Below, piece after piece: positions 36,300-44,814 of a stretch of DNA of 64,000 bases. Below the pieces are notes generated by a model. The model saw only the letters and a list, made by a program, of their open reading frames with translations, did no database searches and was not told the DNA's origin. A program made the position numbers and the translations under genes. Location: the NCBI GenBank assembly GCA_001950395.1, contig BDLO01000001.1:781979-845978 (forward strand), read 5' to 3'. The DNA is from Coriobacteriaceae bacterium EMTCatB1. GTDB lineage: Bacteria; Actinomycetota; Coriobacteriia; Anaerosomatales; Anaerosomataceae. Numbering within the stretch: position 1 is the first letter of the stretch; each line of letters begins with the position of its first letter.

Positions 36300-37704
36300 G
36301 AGGTCTGATGATCCCCTCGACCACGCGCTCCAAACCCATCACCCGCGACGCCTTCACCAGCACGACGTCCCCGGCCTCGAGGAGGTCGTCGAGCACTTCG
36401 CTCGCCTCCTCGGGCGTCGCGCACGGGCGCACCGCATCGGGGCCCATGCCCTCCGCTCTCGCGCCCTCTGCGATGCGACGGGCGAGCGTCCCGACGGTCA
36501 CGAGCACGTCGATCCCGGAGCGCCCGACCTCCTCTCCCAGCTGGAAGTGCGCCAGCTCTGCAAGCGAGCCAAGCTCGGCCATGTCGCCGAGCACCGCTAT
36601 CCGCTTACCAGCCGCTCTCGTGTCCATCAACGCGCTGATCGCAGCGCGCATCGACACGGGGTTCGCGTTGTACGCGTCGTTGATGACCGTGACGCCAGAC
36701 GCCGACTCGAACACGTCCATCCGCATCCCGCTCATCCGGGCCTCAGCGAGCCCGTTTACGACGCGTTCGAGCTCGACGCCGAGATCGAGCGCGACTGCGG
36801 CTGCTGCGAGCGCGTTGTAGACGTTGTGCTTGCCGAGGACGGGCAGCTTCACCGAAGCACGAGCGTCGCCGGCCACCAGTGTGAAGACCGGCAGCCCATC
36901 CTCGTCGACGGCGATCTCTTCGGCCCGGACGTCGCACTCTTCGCTCGTCCCGTACGTGACGACGCGTGCGCGCGCCCTCTCGCGGAGACGCGCAGTCCAT
37001 GCGTCGTCGCCGTTGAGGAACACGGCGCCGCTCTCCGGTATCGCCTCGACGAGCTCCCCTTTCGCCTCCGCGATGGCTTCCTGGCTCCCGAGCACTCCCA
37101 CGTGGCTCAAGCCGACGTTCGTCACGAGACCGTGCGTCGGACGCGCGATCGCGGCGAGCTCCGCGATCTGGCCGGGGCCGCGCATGGCCATCTCGACGAC
37201 GAGCGCGCCGGTATCCGCTCCCGCTTCGAAGATGGTGAGCGGGACGCCCAGCTGGTTGTTCCGGTTGCCCTCGCTCGCCACCACCTTGAAGGTCGTGGCC
37301 AGCGCGGCCCGCATGAAGTCCTTCGTCGTCGTCTTGCCCGTGGAGCCGGTAACGCCCACAACGGGGCACGTGAGCCGCGACCGATGGTACGCGGCCATCG
37401 CTTGGATGGCGGCGACGGCGTCTGCCACGAGCACGACCGCCGCTTCTGGATGGCGTGAGCCAGCGACCGCCTCGAGCACCGGCTCGTCAGCGCGCGTGAC
37501 GATGACCACGCGCGCGCCAGCATCCACGGCTGCTCGCACGAAGTCGTGCCCGTCTGCGTGCTCGCCGACGAGCGCCACGAACGCGTTTCCGGGCTGCACC
37601 TCACGCGAGTCGATGGAAAGCCCGTTCGCCATCACCGATCCGTCGCCAGCGACGAGCTGACCTTGCGTGGCTTCTGCGATGCGCTCCGCGCTCATCCTCA
37701 ACAC
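36292..37704 (-). CDS. murF: UDP-MurNAc-tripeptide–D-Ala-D-Ala ligase
   Basis: This 470-residue Mur ligase finishes the pentapeptide precursor. It shows the ATP loop GVTGSTGKTTTKDF, RNNQLGVPLT, GLSHVGVLGSQ and YNANPVSMRAA. It overlaps murE by 7 bp and mraY by 8 bp at its two ends. Confidence 0.96.
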   Translation of the reverse strand: MLRMSAERIAEATQGQLVAGDGSVMANGLSIDSREVQPGNAFVALVGEHADGHDFVRAAVDAGARVVIVTRADEPVLEAVAGSRHPEAAVVLVADAVAAIQAMAAYHRSRLTCPVVGVTGSTGKTTTKDFMRAALATTFKVVASEGNRNNQLGVPLTIFEAGADTGALVVEMAMRGPGQIAELAAIARPTHGLVTNVGLSHVGVLGSQEAIAEAKGELVEAIPESGAVFLNGDDAWTARLRERARARVVTYGTSEECDVRAEEIAVDEDGLPVFTLVAGDARASVKLPVLGKHNVYNALAAAAVALDLGVELERVVNGLAEARMSGMRMDVFESASGVTVINDAYNANPVSMRAAISALMDTRAAGKRIAVLGDMAELGSLAELAHFQLGEEVGRSGIDVLVTVGTLARRIAEGARAEGMGPDAVRPCATPEEASEVLDDLLEAGDVVLVKASRVMGLERVVEGIIRPHV

Positions 37705-39158
37705 AGCCGCCTCAGCTCCTCTCGCGCGACCTCTCGGTCGTCGAAGTGGATCGTGCGGTCCGAAAAGATCTGGTAGTCCTCGTGCCCCTTGCCCGCGATC
37801 AGGACGGCGTCTCCGGGCTGCGCCTGCTCGATGGCTGCCCGTATGGCAGCCCGCCGATCGACCTCCACCTGGTAGCGGGCATCGGTCCCCCGCAGCCCGT
37901 CTTCGATCTGCAGGATGATGCCGACAGGATCCTCGCTCCGCGGGTTATCGCTCGTCACGATGACGACGTCGGCCCGAGCGCCCGCCGCGGCGCCCATCAG
38001 CGGCCGCTTCTCTCGGTCCCGGTCGCCGCCGCATCCGAACACGACGATGACGCGGCCGCTTGTCACCTCGCGGACCGCCTCGATCGCCTTGGCGAGCGAA
38101 TCCGGAGTGTGTGCGTAGTCGACGAGCACCGAGAACGGCTGCCCCTCGTCGATGCGTTCCAGGCGTCCGGGTACTTGTGGGCACGCCTCCAGGCCCGCGA
38201 CGATCGCGTCGGCGTCCACGCCGAGCGCAAGGGCGCAGCCGACCGCGACGAGCGCGTTCTCGACGTTGTGCGCCCCCGGCAGCGGCAACCGCACGCGGCG
38301 ACGCCACGAGGGCGTCACGAGCTCGAACTCGGTGCCGTCCGCTCGGTGCGTCTCGTCGATCGCTCGCACACGCGCACCCTCAGAACGTCCGACCGTGATG
38401 ACGTCCGGCAGCCCTGAGGCCAGCTCGGCTCCGGCCGCGTCGTCGATGTTCGCGACGCGAACCCCGACGTCGTGCTCGGTGAACAGCCGCTTCTTGACCG
38501 ACCAGTACTCCTCGAGCGTCTTGTGGTAGTCCAGGTGGTCCTGGGTGAGGTTGGTGAAGGCAGCCACCGCGAACCGGATGCCGACCACCCGCTTGAGGTC
38601 GATCGCATGCGACGAGACCTCCATGGCCACTCGCTCGACGCCAGCAGCCCGCATCTTCGCGAGCAGCTCTTGAAGGTCCCTGGACTCCGGGGTCGTGCGG
38701 CCGGACGGCACGCGCTCGCCGCCGATGCGGACCTCGACGGTCCCGATGATGCCCGTCTCGTCTCCGGAGGCGCGCATGATGGAATCGACGATGTACGTCG
38801 TCGTCGTCTTCCCGTTCGTCCCCGTCACGCCGATGACAGACAGCGTCTGGCTCGGATCGCCGAGGAAGCGCGCTGATGCCAGCGCTAGCGCCTCGCGGGC
38901 GTCCCGAACGACCGCCACCGGCACCGAATGTGCGATGACCGGCAGCGGGCGCTCCGCAACGACCGCTCGCGCGCCACGCGCAACCGCGTCAGCAGCGAAG
39001 TCGTGCCCGTCGTGAGCGAATCCGGGTATGCAGAAGAACGCGTCCCCTTCTGAGACGCGATCGGAACGATACGCGATGCCGCTCACAGAAACGAGCTCTC
39101 CGGGCATGCTCACGACGCCCGCGCCCGCCAACAAGTCGTCAAGCCTCACGTCACCCAT
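37698..39158 (-). CDS. murE: UDP-MurNAc-tripeptide synthetase (meso-DAP adding)
   Basis: This 486-residue ligase adds the third amino acid of the stem peptide. It has GVTGTNGKTTTTYIV, SSHAIDLKRV, NLTQDHLDYHKT and YAHTPDSLAKAI. The substrate motif SDNPRSEDP is the DNPR form found in enzymes that add meso-diaminopimelate, which predicts a DAP-type wall. A 58-bp gap separates it from ftsI. Confidence 0.95.
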   Translation of the reverse strand: MGDVRLDDLLAGAGVVSMPGELVSVSGIAYRSDRVSEGDAFFCIPGFAHDGHDFAADAVARGARAVVAERPLPVIAHSVPVAVVRDAREALALASARFLGDPSQTLSVIGVTGTNGKTTTTYIVDSIMRASGDETGIIGTVEVRIGGERVPSGRTTPESRDLQELLAKMRAAGVERVAMEVSSHAIDLKRVVGIRFAVAAFTNLTQDHLDYHKTLEEYWSVKKRLFTEHDVGVRVANIDDAAGAELASGLPDVITVGRSEGARVRAIDETHRADGTEFELVTPSWRRRVRLPLPGAHNVENALVAVGCALALGVDADAIVAGLEACPQVPGRLERIDEGQPFSVLVDYAHTPDSLAKAIEAVREVTSGRVIVVFGCGGDRDREKRPLMGAAAGARADVVIVTSDNPRSEDPVGIILQIEDGLRGTDARYQVEVDRRAAIRAAIEQAQPGDAVLIAGKGHEDYQIFSDRTIHFDDREVAREELRRLC

Positions 39159-39216
39159 CGCACTGCCTGTCTCGTCGTCAGCCGACGCATCGTATCACAG
39201 CGCATCAGCATCCAGC

Positions 39217-41019
39217 TTACCTGCCCGTATCCTGTGACGAAGCCGTTGCGGTCGTGGCTGAGCTCTCGTTCGAGCTGGTGGCCTCCCCGACCGTCGGCAT
39301 CCGCGGCGGGATCCCCAGGTGAGCCATGCAGAACGCGCCTATGCGCGAGAACGCCGGCGCCGCGACCGTGCCGCCGTAGATCGCGCCCTGCGGCTCGTCC
39401 ACGGTCACGACGATCACGACGGCGGGGTCGTCAGCCGGCAGGAACCCAGAGAACGATGCGACGTACTTGCCCTTCGCGTAGCCCCGCACCCCGTCCGTGC
39501 GCGCCTTCTGAGCCGTGCCCGTCTTGCCCGCGACCGTGTACCCCTGGACGGCCGCGCCCTTGCCCGTCCCTTCCGTCACCACGGCCTTGAGCACCTCGCG
39601 CATCTGGGCTGCAGTCTTCTCTGAGATCGCGCGCCTCGTGGGCCACTCGAGCTTCGTGGTCGGTGAGTCAGGCAGCTCCTGCAGCACGTGAGGCGTCACG
39701 AGGTAGCCGCCGTTGCCGATGGCCGCGATGGCGCGGGCGAGCTGCAACGGAGTCACCGCGAGCCCCTGCCCGAACGGGATGTTCCCGATGCTGGTCGCCG
39801 ACCAGTCCTTCGGCTTCGGGACGCTCGGCATCGCCTCCCCAGGGAAGTCGACTGCGGATCGCTCGGTCAGCCCGAACTTGTCGAGGTACTCGTACATGCC
39901 CTGAGGCCCAAGCAGCATCCCGAGCTTCACCGCTCCGACGTTGGAGGAGTTCGTCACGATCTCGGTGAGCGTCCAATCGACCGTCCCACGAGGGTGCGCC
40001 TCGTGAATCGTTCGATCCCCGATCTTCAGCGTCGGTGGAAGCCGGAACACCGTGTCGGGCTTTGCGAGCCCCTTCTCGATGGTTGCTGCCGCCGTCACTG
40101 CCTTGACAGTGGAGCCAGGCTCGTAGCGGTCCGTGATGGGGCGGCAGCGGAGCGCCTGCGGATCGGCTTCCCAGTACCGGTTGGGGTCGAAGTCAGGGAC
40201 GCTGGCGAGCGCAAGGATCGCACCCGTCCTCGCGTCCATGACGACCACCGAGCCGCTCTTGGCCTTCCACCGCTCGACGGTCTCGGCGAGAGCGACCTGC
40301 GCCTGGTACTGGACGTCGGCGTCGATGGTCAAGACGACGTTCTGCCCGTCCGTCGGCTCCTCTCTGAAGGTCACGCCCCCTGGTATCGGGACGCCGCTCA
40401 GCCCCTTCTCGCAGATGAGCTTGCCGGGCTTCCCCGCGAGCAGCTCGTCGTACTGCTTCTCGACGCCTGAGAGCCCCTCGCCGTCCACGCCGACGAACCC
40501 GAGCAGTTGGCACGCGAGGCTGCTCCCCGGGTAGACGCGGCGAGTGTCGTCCTGGAAGTAAATGCCTTTCAGAGCGAGATTCTCGAGCGCCTGGGCCTGC
40601 TCAAGCGGGACCCTGCGGGCAAGGTAGACGAAGTTCGACTTCCGCTCGAGCCTCGTGCGGTACTTCTCCTCGCTGCCGCCGAGGGTCTCGGCGAGCGCCC
40701 GAGCGGTGCCCGCCTTGTCCGCGACCTCACGGGGAACCGCGTATACCGTCTTTGCGGCAGTCGTCACGGCAAGCGGCTTGCCCTCACGGTCGTAGATCGA
40801 GCCCCGCTGCGCCGGCAGCTCGAGCTCGAGGTCTCGTTGCTCCTTGGCCATCGCGGCGTAGGCCCGACCTTCGACAGCTTGGATTTGGACGAGCCGCACA
40901 GCCACTCCGGCGAACGCCACGAGGAGCGCAGCCAGCACGAACGCGTGCCGCCCGGATCGCCGCACCCGGCCTCGCTTCGCCCTCATCGTCGTCCCTCTCT
41001 GCCGAGCGCGTCCGCTCAT
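39217..41019 (-). CDS. ftsI: septal transpeptidase FtsI (class B PBP)
   Basis: This 600-residue protein has a basic N-terminus, one membrane helix (AFVLAALLVAFAGVAVRLVQI), a pedestal domain (GSIYDREGKPLAV), and a transpeptidase domain with the active serine in EPGSTVK, SSN in TNSSNVG and KTGT in VAGKTGTAQ. It crosslinks septal peptidoglycan with FtsW. No PASTA domain follows; the tail is rich in S, T and A. ATG overlaps ftsL by four bases. Confidence 0.96.
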   Translation of the reverse strand: MSGRARQRGTTMRAKRGRVRRSGRHAFVLAALLVAFAGVAVRLVQIQAVEGRAYAAMAKEQRDLELELPAQRGSIYDREGKPLAVTTAAKTVYAVPREVADKAGTARALAETLGGSEEKYRTRLERKSNFVYLARRVPLEQAQALENLALKGIYFQDDTRRVYPGSSLACQLLGFVGVDGEGLSGVEKQYDELLAGKPGKLICEKGLSGVPIPGGVTFREEPTDGQNVVLTIDADVQYQAQVALAETVERWKAKSGSVVVMDARTGAILALASVPDFDPNRYWEADPQALRCRPITDRYEPGSTVKAVTAAATIEKGLAKPDTVFRLPPTLKIGDRTIHEAHPRGTVDWTLTEIVTNSSNVGAVKLGMLLGPQGMYEYLDKFGLTERSAVDFPGEAMPSVPKPKDWSATSIGNIPFGQGLAVTPLQLARAIAAIGNGGYLVTPHVLQELPDSPTTKLEWPTRRAISEKTAAQMREVLKAVVTEGTGKGAAVQGYTVAGKTGTAQKARTDGVRGYAKGKYVASFSGFLPADDPAVVIVVTVDEPQGAIYGGTVAAPAFSRIGAFCMAHLGIPPRMPTVGEATSSNESSATTATASSQDTGR

Positions 41020-41543
41020 CTGCTCGACGCGAGGCCGACGTCTCCCACGAGCAGCGCCTGCGCCTCGCTCGCCACCAGCTCCTCCACGAGAGCGGCAAGC
41101 CCGCTCGTGCGCGTCGCGCCCGCGTCCTTACGGGCAGCCGCGTCACGCGAGCGTTCGGGCTTCTCGTCGGCCGGAGGCACGCAGATGTACTTCGGCGGCG
41201 AGGTCGTGCGCATGTTGAGGGCGCTTGCTGCAAGGGTTCCGATGCGCGACGGGGCCTCGAGCGCGCTGCAGTCCGCTTCCAGCTTCCGGCTCTGCAGCAG
41301 CTCGGTGCGGATCGACCGCTCGAGCCTGTGCGCGTCGATCGCGGCCTCCGCCGCACGCACCGCGACTGCGACGCGGGCAACACCAGCGAACGCTAGGAGC
41401 GCGATCGCCAGTATCGAGACCTGCGTGATGAGGGTCGACGCATGACGGGTCTTGCGCCTCGCAGCGGCAGACGAGCGCGGACGAGCGCCCGATCGCTTGA
41501 TCGGCCGCTCCTCGTACTCAATCTTCCGCGCTGGAAGACCCAT
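41016..41543 (-). CDS. ftsL: FtsL-like division protein with a long C-terminal tail
   Basis: This 175-residue bitopic protein has a basic cytoplasmic tail, one membrane helix (about 39-60, STLITQVSILAIALLAFAGV), and a short coiled coil with RAAEAAIDAHRLERSI. This matches FtsL in topology and position between rsmH and ftsI. It is longer than most FtsL proteins: after the coiled coil about 60 residues follow, with a PPKYICVPP segment of unknown role. Sequence similarity within this family is weak, so the name rests mainly on context. Confidence 0.8.
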   Translation of the reverse strand: MGLPARKIEYEERPIKRSGARPRSSAAARRKTRHASTLITQVSILAIALLAFAGVARVAVAVRAAEAAIDAHRLERSIRTELLQSRKLEADCSALEAPSRIGTLAASALNMRTTSPPKYICVPPADEKPERSRDAAARKDAGATRTSGLAALVEELVASEAQALLVGDVGLASSR

Positions 41544-41554
41544 CGCTCACCTTC

Positions 41555-42508
41555 TCACGCTATCGCTTCTGCAACCTTCTCGGCCACCCGCAGCTTCGCG
41601 CTGCGCGCCCGCGGGTTGGCCTCGACTTCCTCGGCTCGCGGAACGACCGGCCGCTTCGTGACGATCCGGAGCACCGGCACCCTGCCGCACCTGCACTCCG
41701 GGAGGCCAGGCGGGCAGACGCACCCCTGCGACGCTTGCGCGAAGACCCGCTTCACGATGCGGTCTTCGAGCGAGTGGTACGAGATCACCGCGATCCGTCC
41801 GCCAGGCACGAGCCACCGGATTGCCGCCTCAAGGCCGCGCTCCACGGACCTCAGCTCCTGATTGACCTCGATGCGGAGCGCCTGGAACGTCCGCTTCGCG
41901 GGATGGCCGCCGGCACGTCGGGCCGCGGCAGGGATCGCCGCCTTGACGACGTCGACGAGCTCACCGGTGGTCGTGATCGGATGGCGGGCCCGCGCGGCGA
42001 CGATGAAAGCTGCGATGCGCGAGGCCCACCGCTCCTCCCCGTACTCGTGGATGATCCGGGCGAGATCCTCCTCGCTGTAGCTGTTGACGATGTCGGCCGC
42101 GGTCGGCTGCGATGATGCGGCGTCCATCCGCATGTCGAGCGGCGCGTCGCGGTGGTACGAGAAACCGCGGCCGGCTTCGTCAAGCTGGAAGGAGGAGACC
42201 CCGAGGTCGAAGATGAACGCGTCGACGTACGGGATCCTCGCCTCGACGAGCAGGTCGTCGAGGTCCCCGTAGTCACCCTTGAGCAGGATGATCGTCTGCT
42301 GGCCGAGGGGTAGTGCGTCGTGTGCTGCGGCAAGTGCGGCGTCGTCTTTGTCGATTCCCACGAGGATCCCCGTGGGCGCGATAAGCTGTGCAGCCCGTTT
42401 CGCGTGTCCTGCCCCGCCCAAGGTACAGTCGACAACGATCGAACCGTCGTGCAGTGAGAGGTGCTGCGTCACCTCGGCCAGCAAAACTGGGGTGTGCCGG
42501 TATTCCAT
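41555..42508 (-). CDS. rsmH: 16S rRNA (cytosine-1402-N4)-methyltransferase
   Basis: This 317-residue SAM-dependent enzyme methylates C1402 of 16S rRNA. Motifs include HTPVLLAEV, DCTLGGAGH, DLGVSSFQLDEAGRGFS, KRTFQALRIEVNQEL and SYHSLEDRIVK. ATG 42508 is preferred over a TTG two codons upstream. It is the second gene of the dcw cluster in nearly all bacteria. Confidence 0.96.
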   Translation of the reverse strand: MEYRHTPVLLAEVTQHLSLHDGSIVVDCTLGGAGHAKRAAQLIAPTGILVGIDKDDAALAAAHDALPLGQQTIILLKGDYGDLDDLLVEARIPYVDAFIFDLGVSSFQLDEAGRGFSYHRDAPLDMRMDAASSQPTAADIVNSYSEEDLARIIHEYGEERWASRIAAFIVAARARHPITTTGELVDVVKAAIPAAARRAGGHPAKRTFQALRIEVNQELRSVERGLEAAIRWLVPGGRIAVISYHSLEDRIVKRVFAQASQGCVCPPGLPECRCGRVPVLRIVTKRPVVPRAEEVEANPRARSAKLRVAEKVAEAIA

Positions 42509-42518
42509 TCTCAAGGCC

Positions 42519-42953
42519 CTAGAGGATGCCGAGCTCAGCGAGTTCCCGTGCGACGTCCTCGATGCGCTCAGCAGTCTCGCCGTTGTATGCGGCCCAGCGA
42601 GCCGCGTCCCACAGCTCGATGCGGTTGCCGTTGCCGATCACCGCGACCTCCTTCTCGAGGTGCGCGTGCTCCCGCAGGTTCGCCGGAAGCGAGATGCGGC
42701 CGGCTGAGTCGAGCTCGGTCTCGATGGCGCCAGAGGTGAAGAACCGCCGTACCTGGCGGAACCGCGGATCGAAGTCGTCTTGCTCCATAAGCCGACGGAT
42801 GAAGGCCCGGTACTCCTCGGCGGAGTACACGTACAGGCACTCCCCGAGACCCTTGGCGACGACCAGCTTGCCCGTCATCTCCGCCCGGTACTTCACAGGC
42901 AAAGACAGGCGCCCCTTGGCGTCCAGCACGTGCTGGTACTCGCCGAGAAACAT
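42519..42953 (-). CDS. mraZ: MraZ transcription regulator
   Basis: This 144-residue protein has two SpoVT/AbrB-like halves (YQHVLDAKGRLSLPVKYR and ETELDSAGRISLPANLRE). MraZ forms rings, binds direct repeats before its own gene and controls the dcw operon. GGAGGG precedes ATG 42953 and such repeats lie in the promoter upstream. Confidence 0.96.
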   Translation of the reverse strand: MFLGEYQHVLDAKGRLSLPVKYRAEMTGKLVVAKGLGECLYVYSAEEYRAFIRRLMEQDDFDPRFRQVRRFFTSGAIETELDSAGRISLPANLREHAHLEKEVAVIGNGNRIELWDAARWAAYNGETAERIEDVARELAELGIL

Positions 42954-43012
42954 CCCGTCCCTCCTGGCTCCTCCGGGACACCTTCCGAGGCGTACGGCGC
43001 CTCGCTGCCACT

Positions 43013-43041
43013 ACGATATTCCACTGCGTCCCACTTTGCAA
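43013..43041 (-). promoter_or_regulatory. mraZ (dcw) promoter with MraZ-type boxes
   Basis: TTGCAA (43036-43041) and TATCGT (43013-43018) lie exactly 17 bases apart on the minus strand. The spacer and flanks hold TGGGA-CGCAG-TGGAA repeats at a 10-bp period, plus an upstream TGGGA-AAT-TGGGT pair near 43056-43068. Such TGGGN repeats are the known MraZ sites, so the site is probably autoregulated. Confidence 0.65.
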
Positions 43042-43211
43042 CACTTTTTCACCCAATTTCCCACGAAACCACCCGAGACGCCACGTGTCCACCACCCCAA
43101 GGTGCGATCCGCCACCTGACGCGAACCTTGACGACACGCCAGGCGTCAAACGGGGTGCAGGCAGGAATCGGGCCTTGACAGCGGAATGAAGGAAGCGACG
43201 GCTCGTCCCAG

Positions 43212-43241
43212 TTGCCCACGACTGGCGCTGAGGGATAGAAT
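43212..43241 (+). promoter_or_regulatory. candidate promoter of the 49-residue membrane protein
   Basis: TTGCCC (43212-43217) and TAGAAT (43236-43241) are 18 bases apart. A start near 43248 would give a leader of about 33 bases to ATG 43281. The 170 bp between this and the mraZ promoter show nothing else clear. Confidence 0.5.
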
Positions 43242-43280
43242 CAGCGCGTACCCGCGGGCGCGATGGAGGTGAACACCCCT

Positions 43281-43430
43281 ATGGGAGATTTCGCACCACT
43301 GGGCTTCAACGTCGCGAGCATCGTGTTCAACATGCTCGTCGTCGCTTTCTTCGCCGTGGTGGCGATCGGGATCGGTTTCCTCGCCTACGCTGCCAAGCAG
43401 CTGAAGGCGCGCGAAGACCAGGTCTCGTAG
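43281..43430 (+). CDS. small single-pass membrane protein
   Basis: This 49-residue frame starts MGDFAPLGFNVASIVFN behind GGAGGTG, has one hydrophobic helix (LVVAFFAVVAIGIGFLAY) and ends with charged residues (KQLKAREDQVS) and TAG. Codon third positions are nearly all G or C. It has its own promoter and a strong terminator, so it is a separate expressed unit. An in-frame ATG six codons earlier overlaps the ribosome site and is less likely. I recognise no family. Confidence 0.75.
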   Translation: MGDFAPLGFNVASIVFNMLVVAFFAVVAIGIGFLAYAAKQLKAREDQVS

Positions 43431-43457
43431 CGCCCGCACGCGACACAACCGCTGGCT

Positions 43458-43499
43458 CGACGCCCTGTTCCGCCTGACGCACGAGGCGGCAGGGCGTCG
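43458..43499 (+). terminator. strong intrinsic terminator after the small membrane gene
   Basis: CGACGCCCTG and CCGCCT pair with AGGCGG and CAGGGCGTCG, with a 2-base bulge and an 8-base loop. TCGTTTG follows. It separates the small gene from the DUF4349 gene. Confidence 0.8.
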
Positions 43500-43531
43500 T
43501 CGTTTGGGCCCACGAGATGGAGGTCTGAGAG

Positions 43532-44539
43532 ATGAAGCGGGATGTGCGCAGGATCGGCGTGGCCATATCGGCCGTCGTGCTGACGTTCGTGCTCCTCGCG
43601 TCGACGGGATGCTCCGGCGTCCAGGAGCTGTCAGACGTGCTCGGCTCCGCTCGAACGTCGGCAACCGCCACGTCGCGAGACGTGGCGCTCGAGAAGGGCG
43701 TCGCTGAGCAAGCCCCATACGGGTCCAGCGGCGCTGCTCCGGCGGAGGGCGTTGCCGACCAGGGCGTCTCGGCTCCCACGATCGCAGGACCGCTCGTCAT
43801 CAAGAACAAGACCATGCGGATCGAAGTCAAGGCCGTGCAGAAGGCCGTCGAGGAGATCCGCGCCTTGGCGACCGAGCACGGCGGCTCGATCACGGCGCTG
43901 AACGTGGCGACGGACGACGAGCAGCCGATCTACCGGCCGGAGGCGGTCGACTACGGAGACGGAGCTGCTCTGCGAGGCTGGGTCACGGTGCGAGTGCCCG
44001 TCGACAAGTTCGAGGCGTTCGTAGCCGACGTCTCGGGAATCGGCACCGTCAAGAACCAGTCCGAGTCGGCAGAAGACGTCACTCAGCAGCACGTGGACCT
44101 CAAAGCGCGGCTGGACAACCTGCGAGCCGAAGAGAAGCGGCTCCGCGACTTCTTCGCAGCCGCGAAGAACGTGAACGAGATGCTCGCGGTGGAGCGCGAG
44201 CTTGCACGGGTCCGTGGCGAGATCGAGAGCCTCGACGCCCAAGTGCAGTACCTGGAGCGCCAGGCAGCCATGGCAACGGTCACCGTGGAGCTCACAGAGC
44301 CGAAGCCGGTCATCAGGCCGCAGGGCGAGAGCTGGGGCTTCCTCGACGCGATCACCACCGGTTTCCGAGGCGCCGCAGCCACGATCAAGATCCTAATCGT
44401 GCTCGCGCTCACGCTCCTGCCGCTCGTGGTTCTGGGAGCTGCTCTGTACTACCTGGTGCGGAGCATCATCAGGCGCCGTCGCGCGCGCAAGGCCCAAGCA
44501 GCCTCAGCGTCGGACGCGTCGGCTGGCAGCGTCAGGTAG
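43532..44539 (+). CDS. DUF4349 lipoprotein with C-terminal membrane helix
   Basis: This 335-residue protein has a lipoprotein signal (LLASTGC), a low-complexity linker, a DUF4349 domain (about 95-275) with a coiled coil (LKARLDNLRAEEKRLRDFF ... VERELARVRGEIESL), and one membrane helix near the C-terminus followed by RRRRARK. Such proteins are common in Gram-positive bacteria and have no known function; the double anchoring places the domain outside the cell. GGAGG precedes ATG 43532. Its last 8 bases overlap the convergent gene. Confidence 0.88.
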   Translation: MKRDVRRIGVAISAVVLTFVLLASTGCSGVQELSDVLGSARTSATATSRDVALEKGVAEQAPYGSSGAAPAEGVADQGVSAPTIAGPLVIKNKTMRIEVKAVQKAVEEIRALATEHGGSITALNVATDDEQPIYRPEAVDYGDGAALRGWVTVRVPVDKFEAFVADVSGIGTVKNQSESAEDVTQQHVDLKARLDNLRAEEKRLRDFFAAAKNVNEMLAVERELARVRGEIESLDAQVQYLERQAAMATVTVELTEPKPVIRPQGESWGFLDAITTGFRGAAATIKILIVLALTLLPLVVLGAALYYLVRSIIRRRRARKAQAASASDASAGSVR

Positions 44540-44810
44540 CGCCGCCATATCCCGACCGACGGCCGCGCACGAGTCCCGCCGCGAGCGCTAGGAGCACGTG
44601 CGCGGCCGTCATCACGCATCCCGCCACAAGAGGCGCCACGACCAGGTCGCGGACTTCCAGCGAGGAGGCGCCGGGGGCGCCCTGGGTTCCCGTGTAGGTC
44701 AGCAGCGCACCACCGAGCACCCCGAGAAAGACGCCAACGCCCCACGCAAGCGCGTAGGCAAGCTCACGCCCGAGACGCCAGTCACGGCCGTCGCCGGCAA
44801 CGAGCCGCAC
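44532..44810 (-). CDS. small membrane protein at the end of the Bmp transporter operon
   Basis: This 92-residue protein starts at GTG 44810, four bases past the permease stop, and has two hydrophobic segments (about 18-38 and 57-80) with a basic C-terminus. I recognise no family. Its position suggests cotranscription with the nucleoside-type transporter, and a role in it is only inferred. Confidence 0.65.
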   Translation of the reverse strand: MRLVAGDGRDWRLGRELAYALAWGVGVFLGVLGGALLTYTGTQGAPGASSLEVRDLVVAPLVAGCVMTAAHVLLALAAGLVRGRRSGYGGAT

Positions 44811-44814
44811 GGGC

